Positions 61,084 to 64,000 of a DNA stretch of 64,000 nucleotides are shown here, in pieces. The stretch's first letter is position 1. Every line of letters begins with the position of its first letter. Under the pieces are notes generated by a model, which worked only from the letters and a program-made list of their open reading frames with translations, had not been told where the DNA came from and ran no database searches. The translations under genes and the position numbers were made by a program. Location of the stretch: assembly GCA_016790285.1 (NCBI GenBank), contig JAEUPJ010000076.1:1-64000 (forward strand), written 5' to 3'. The DNA comes from Roseateles sp. Lineage in GTDB: Bacteria > Pseudomonadota > Gammaproteobacteria > Burkholderiales > Burkholderiaceae_C.

Positions 61084-61563
61084 GTGCCTTGCCTGCTTGC
61101 GTTCCTGCTGCACCGATCCCGCGCCAGCCTGCTGGCGCTGCTGATCGTCGTGCTGCCGCTGCAGGCCGTGGCGCAGTTGGTGGCCGGCCTGCAGACGCAG
61201 CGCCACGTGCATGCCCAGCCCGGGCTGGCCGTGGCCTCGCCGTCGCCCTTGCGCCAGCTGCTCAATCGCCTGCATGAGGCCCAGCCGGCCTCGCTGAAGG
61301 CCTGGGGCCACGGCGCGCAGCTCGGCGCGCGCCCCCATGCCCACGGGGACGTGGTGCACACCCACGAACCCGAGCAGCCGGGCGTCATCCTGGTGGCGGA
61401 TGCCGACGACGGCGCGGGGCAGGGCGCCATCACGGCCTTCCTGGCCTGGCTGCCCCTGGCTCTGACCTGGCCGGCCGCCCATCGCAGCCCGGCCCCTGTG
61501 CCACGGCCCGTGGCCTGGAAGGACCGCCTCGTGGCGCCGCCCCTGGCCCCGCCGCGCGGCTGA
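61084..61563 (+). CDS. Small His-rich membrane/secreted protein upstream of a TonB receptor
   Basis: The product is 159 aa. An N-terminal hydrophobic segment (LLALLIVVLPLQAVAQLVAG, about 16-35) is a signal peptide or anchor. The mature part has scattered His residues (QRHVHAQP, PHAHGDVVHTHEP) and a second hydrophobic patch (AFLAWLPLAL, about 118-127). The GTG start has no clear ribosome site, so the start is uncertain. Small His-rich proteins beside metal-related TonB receptors are common; a role in metal handling is inference. Confidence 0.6.
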   Translation: MPCLLAFLLHRSRASLLALLIVVLPLQAVAQLVAGLQTQRHVHAQPGLAVASPSPLRQLLNRLHEAQPASLKAWGHGAQLGARPHAHGDVVHTHEPEQPGVILVADADDGAGQGAITAFLAWLPLALTWPAAHRSPAPVPRPVAWKDRLVAPPLAPPRG

Positions 61564-61636
61564 GGCCTGTCGACCCGCGGCACGCGCCGCGCCCGCCCCT
61601 GACCGACTGACCGCCCCGCCGGACCGCTGCCGGTGG

Positions 61637-61664
61637 GCCGCCTGCGCACGCGTGTGCAGGCGGC
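61637..61664. promoter_or_regulatory. 28-bp near-perfect palindrome upstream of the TonB receptor
   Basis: The left half runs GCCGCCTGCGCACG and the right half CGTGTGCAGGCGGC. They are complementary except for one G-T pair, around a CACGCGTG core. It ends 20 bases before the receptor ATG at 61685. It could be a repressor site or an mRNA hairpin. Confidence 0.6.
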
Positions 61665-61684
61665 GCGCTGCCCGAGACCCCACC

Positions 61685-63778
61685 ATGCCCCACGCCCCCT
61701 CCGTGCTGGCCGCTGCCGCCAGCCTGCTGGCCGCTGCTCATGTGCCCGCCCAGACCTCCACCGAACCTCCCCTGCTGGCTGCGGCCGTGCTGGAGAAGGT
61801 CGAGGTCACCGGCCGCCATTACGACAACGCCATCGGCTCAAGTGACGCCGCCTCGCAGGGCAGCATCCGCGCCGAGCTGCTCAAGAGCCGGCCGGCGCTG
61901 CGGCCGGGCGAGGTGCTGGAGTTCGTGCCCGGGGTCATCGTCACCCAGCACTCGGGCGACGGCAAAGCCAACCAGTACTTCCTGCGCGGCTTCAACCTCG
62001 ACCACGGCACCGACTTCGCCACCACGGTGAACGGCCTGCCGGTCAACATGCCCACGCATGGGCACGGCCAGGGTTATGCGGACCTGAACTTCCTCATCCC
62101 CGAGCTGGTCGACCGCATCGAGTACCGCAAGGGGCCGTACTTCGCGCGCAGCGGCGACTTCTCGGCCGCCGGCTCGGCCGACATCGCCTACCGCCAGACC
62201 CTGGACGAGAACTTTGCCGCGCTCACGCTCGGCCGGCGGCAGTTCCGGCGCCTTGTGGGCGCGGGCTCGACGACCTTGGGCGGGGGCTTGCGCCTGCTTG
62301 GGGCGTTGGAGGTACAAGGCAATGACGGCCCCTGGCGGCTGCCGGAGCAGCTGCGCAAGCACAACGCCGTGCTGACGCTGTCCGCCGGCACACGCGCGCA
62401 AGGCTGGAGCTCCAGCCTGATGGCCTACGACGCGCACTGGAACTCGGCCGACCAGGTGCCCGAGCGCCTGCTGTCAGCAGGCAGCTACCAGGGTCAGCCC
62501 TTCGGTCGCTTCGACGCGGTCGACACCACCGACGGTGGCCAGACCCGCCGCAGCAGCCTCAGCGCCGAATGGCACCGCCACACTGACAGCGGCAGCACCG
62601 AGCTGGCGGCCTACGCGATGCACTACCGGCTGCAGCTCTTCTCCAACTTCACCTACGCCCTGGAGCGCCCCGACGACGGCGACCAGTTCTCGCAGCAGGA
62701 CCGCCGCAGCGTCTACGGTGCGAGCGCCCGCCACGCCGTGGACCACCGGCTGGGCGACCTGCCCGCGCGCAGCGAGGTCGGCCTGCAGCTGCGCCAGGAC
62801 CGCATCCGCGTCGGCCTGTTCGACACGGTGGCCCGCCGCGTCACCGCCACCACGCGGGACGACGAGGTCCGCCAGACGCAGCTCGGCGTGTATGGGCAGA
62901 CGTCCGTGGAGCTGACGCCCTGGCTGCGCGGCGTCGTGGGGCTGCGGGCCGACGAGGCGCGCTTTCGCGTCGACAGCCTGAGCCTGGCGGCCAACAGCGG
63001 GCAGACGTCCGCCCACCTGCTGTCGCCCAAGTTCTCGTTGATCGCCGGGCCCTGGGCGCGGACCGAGTTCTTCTTCAACGCGGGGCGCGGCTTTCACAGC
63101 AACGATGCGCGCGGCACCACCGCTACCGTGGACCCGAAGACCGGCGACGCCGTCGACCGGGTGCCCGGCCTGGTGGCCGCCCGCGGCATGGAGCTGGGGG
63201 CGCGCACGGAATGGGTGCCGGGCCTGCAGTCGTCCGTGGCCCTCTGGAAGCTCGACTTCGACTCCGAGCTCGTCTACGTGGGCGACGCCGGCGCCACCGA
63301 AGCCAACCGGCCGAGCAAGCGCCACGGGCTGGAGTGGAACAACCGCTACGTGCCCGTGCCCTGGCTGCTGCTGGACGCCGACCTGGCCTGGACACGTGCG
63401 CGCTTTGCCGACGCCGACCCGGCCGGCAACCGCATCCCGAATGCGGTCGACAAGGTGGGCTCGCTGGCGGTGACGCTGCGTGAGCTGGGGCCGTGGTCCG
63501 CCACGCTGCAGTGGCGCTACCTGGGGGCGGGCGCCCTCATCGAGGACAACAGCGTGCGCTCGCGCGCCTCGCTCACCACCAACCTGCGCGTCAGCCGCCG
63601 TCTGGGCCTGGCCAGCGAGCTGACGCTGGATGTCTTCAACCTCGGCAACCGCCGGGTGAACGACATCGAGTACTTCTACGAGTCCCGCCTGCCGGGCGAG
63701 GCGGCCCCGGTGGCCGACCGCCACGTGCACCCCGCCGAGCCGCGCACGGTGCGCGTGACGCTCAAGCTGGGGTTCTGA
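61685..63778 (+). CDS. TonB-dependent outer-membrane receptor
   Basis: The product is 697 aa. A signal peptide (about 24 residues) is followed by a short N-terminal segment with the TonB-box-like VLEKVEVTGR. The plug domain (RPGEVLEFVPGVIVTQHSGDGKANQYFLRGFNLDHGTDFAT, about 70-115) and the His-containing PVNMPTHGHGQGYADLNFLIPELV follow, then a 22-strand beta-barrel ending in the outer-membrane signature RVTLKLGF. Substrate unknown; the His pairs in the plug and the His-rich neighbour point to a metal or metal chelate. Confidence 0.9.
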   Translation: MPHAPSVLAAAASLLAAAHVPAQTSTEPPLLAAAVLEKVEVTGRHYDNAIGSSDAASQGSIRAELLKSRPALRPGEVLEFVPGVIVTQHSGDGKANQYFLRGFNLDHGTDFATTVNGLPVNMPTHGHGQGYADLNFLIPELVDRIEYRKGPYFARSGDFSAAGSADIAYRQTLDENFAALTLGRRQFRRLVGAGSTTLGGGLRLLGALEVQGNDGPWRLPEQLRKHNAVLTLSAGTRAQGWSSSLMAYDAHWNSADQVPERLLSAGSYQGQPFGRFDAVDTTDGGQTRRSSLSAEWHRHTDSGSTELAAYAMHYRLQLFSNFTYALERPDDGDQFSQQDRRSVYGASARHAVDHRLGDLPARSEVGLQLRQDRIRVGLFDTVARRVTATTRDDEVRQTQLGVYGQTSVELTPWLRGVVGLRADEARFRVDSLSLAANSGQTSAHLLSPKFSLIAGPWARTEFFFNAGRGFHSNDARGTTATVDPKTGDAVDRVPGLVAARGMELGARTEWVPGLQSSVALWKLDFDSELVYVGDAGATEANRPSKRHGLEWNNRYVPVPWLLLDADLAWTRARFADADPAGNRIPNAVDKVGSLAVTLRELGPWSATLQWRYLGAGALIEDNSVRSRASLTTNLRVSRRLGLASELTLDVFNLGNRRVNDIEYFYESRLPGEAAPVADRHVHPAEPRTVRVTLKLGF

Positions 63779-63782
63779 GGCC

Positions 63783-64000
63783 TCACCAGGGCGCGGCGCC
63801 CTCGGGCAGGGGCTCGGTGGGCAGGGCCGCCGGGGCGGGGGCCGGGGCAGCGGCGGGCGCCGTGCCGGCTGCGGCGAAGTCGTGCTCGCCGCCCAGGCCC
63901 TCGATCAGCGCCGGGATGAGCCGGCCCAGCTCGCCGGTGGCCAGCGCCAGGTCGGCGTCGAAGGCCTCGTCGCCGCTGACGTCGGGGCGGCCTTCGAAGG
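63783..64000 (-). CDS. rdgC: Recombination-associated protein RdgC, C-terminal fragment
   Basis: Read on the minus strand, the last 71 codons of a gene that starts off the right edge: EGRPDVSGDEAFDADLALAT, then GELGRLIPALIEGLGGEHDF and an Ala/Pro-rich tail ending EGAAPW. The DADLALATGEL...LIEGLGGE segment matches the end of RdgC as I know it in betaproteobacteria. It is convergent with the TonB receptor, four bases apart. RdgC binds dsDNA and restrains RecA. The call rests on the tail only. Confidence 0.65.
   Translation of the reverse strand, partial: FEGRPDVSGDEAFDADLALATGELGRLIPALIEGLGGEHDFAAAGTAPAAAPAPAPAALPTEPLPEGAAPW

Noticed and set aside
60947-61684. Cobalamin riboswitch upstream of the TonB receptor
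   Set aside because: Looked for the conserved B12-box (GCCACTG-type) and did not see it; only hairpins, short repeats and a palindrome are present.

Overview
The window looks like a chromosomal segment of a high-GC betaproteobacterium of the order Burkholderiales, of the Roseateles/Mitsuaria/Rubrivivax type. The evidence is the gene order leuC-leuD-leuB-asd-fimV-truA-trpF-trpB-trpA-accD-folC-dedD-cvpA-purF-metZ, the rimP-nusA-infB-rbfA-truB-typA block, and the codon usage. The assignment is from synteny remembered for the group; no database search was made.

Layout. (1) 1-6673, minus strand: the first ~2224 codons of a giant protein built from 8-residue repeats, nested in a 192-residue (576 bp) higher-order unit; its C-terminus lies off the left edge. 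No other reading of this stretch is convincing, although several opposite-strand frames are stop-free. (2) 7084-17391: a GntR/FadR-type regulator divergent from a propionyl-CoA to succinyl-CoA cluster (methylmalonyl-CoA mutase, acetyltransferase, MeaB GTPase, VOC protein, PccB, a helix-hairpin-helix protein, PccA, an FAD monooxygenase and an epimerase-like VOC protein). A 16-bp perfect palindrome sits in the divergent promoter. (3) 17415-38471: a secreted P1-nuclease/phospholipase-C-like protein, then LysR-leuCDB, asd, fimV, truA, trpFBA-accD, folC, SPOR protein, cvpA, purF, metZ and gltX. (4) 38562-41490: tRNA-Ala, tRNA-Glu and tRNA-Asp, a small secreted protein, a ~700 bp stretch without a credible gene, tRNA-Ser, and a compact regulatory island. 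The island holds an RsaM-like (DUF4902) gene divergent from a LuxR-type regulator, two related 16-bp lux-box-like repeats, and a 16-codon ORF followed by hairpins and a terminator. (5) 41636-53464: a large PLP decarboxylase, convergent fabI, then the rimP-nusA-infB and rbfA-truB-typA translation/transcription genes, preceded by a leader with an intrinsic-terminator-like attenuator. (6) 53579-60946: a tightly packed run of transporter, 3-hydroxyisobutyryl-CoA hydrolase, acyltransferase, DusA, MGMT, DEAD-box helicase and CYTH genes. (7) 61084-64000: a small His-rich membrane/secreted protein, a TonB-dependent receptor preceded by a 28-bp near-perfect palindrome, and the C-terminus of a convergent rdgC-like gene.

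How the genes work together. The propionyl-CoA block and the 3-hydroxyisobutyryl-CoA hydrolase near 55 kb both serve branched-chain and odd-chain acyl-CoA breakdown. The leu, asd, trp, metZ, purF, folC and accD genes are core biosynthesis. The two places most likely to hold undescribed biology are the octad-repeat giant and the LuxR/RsaM island with its lux-box-flanked micro-ORF and no luxI in view.
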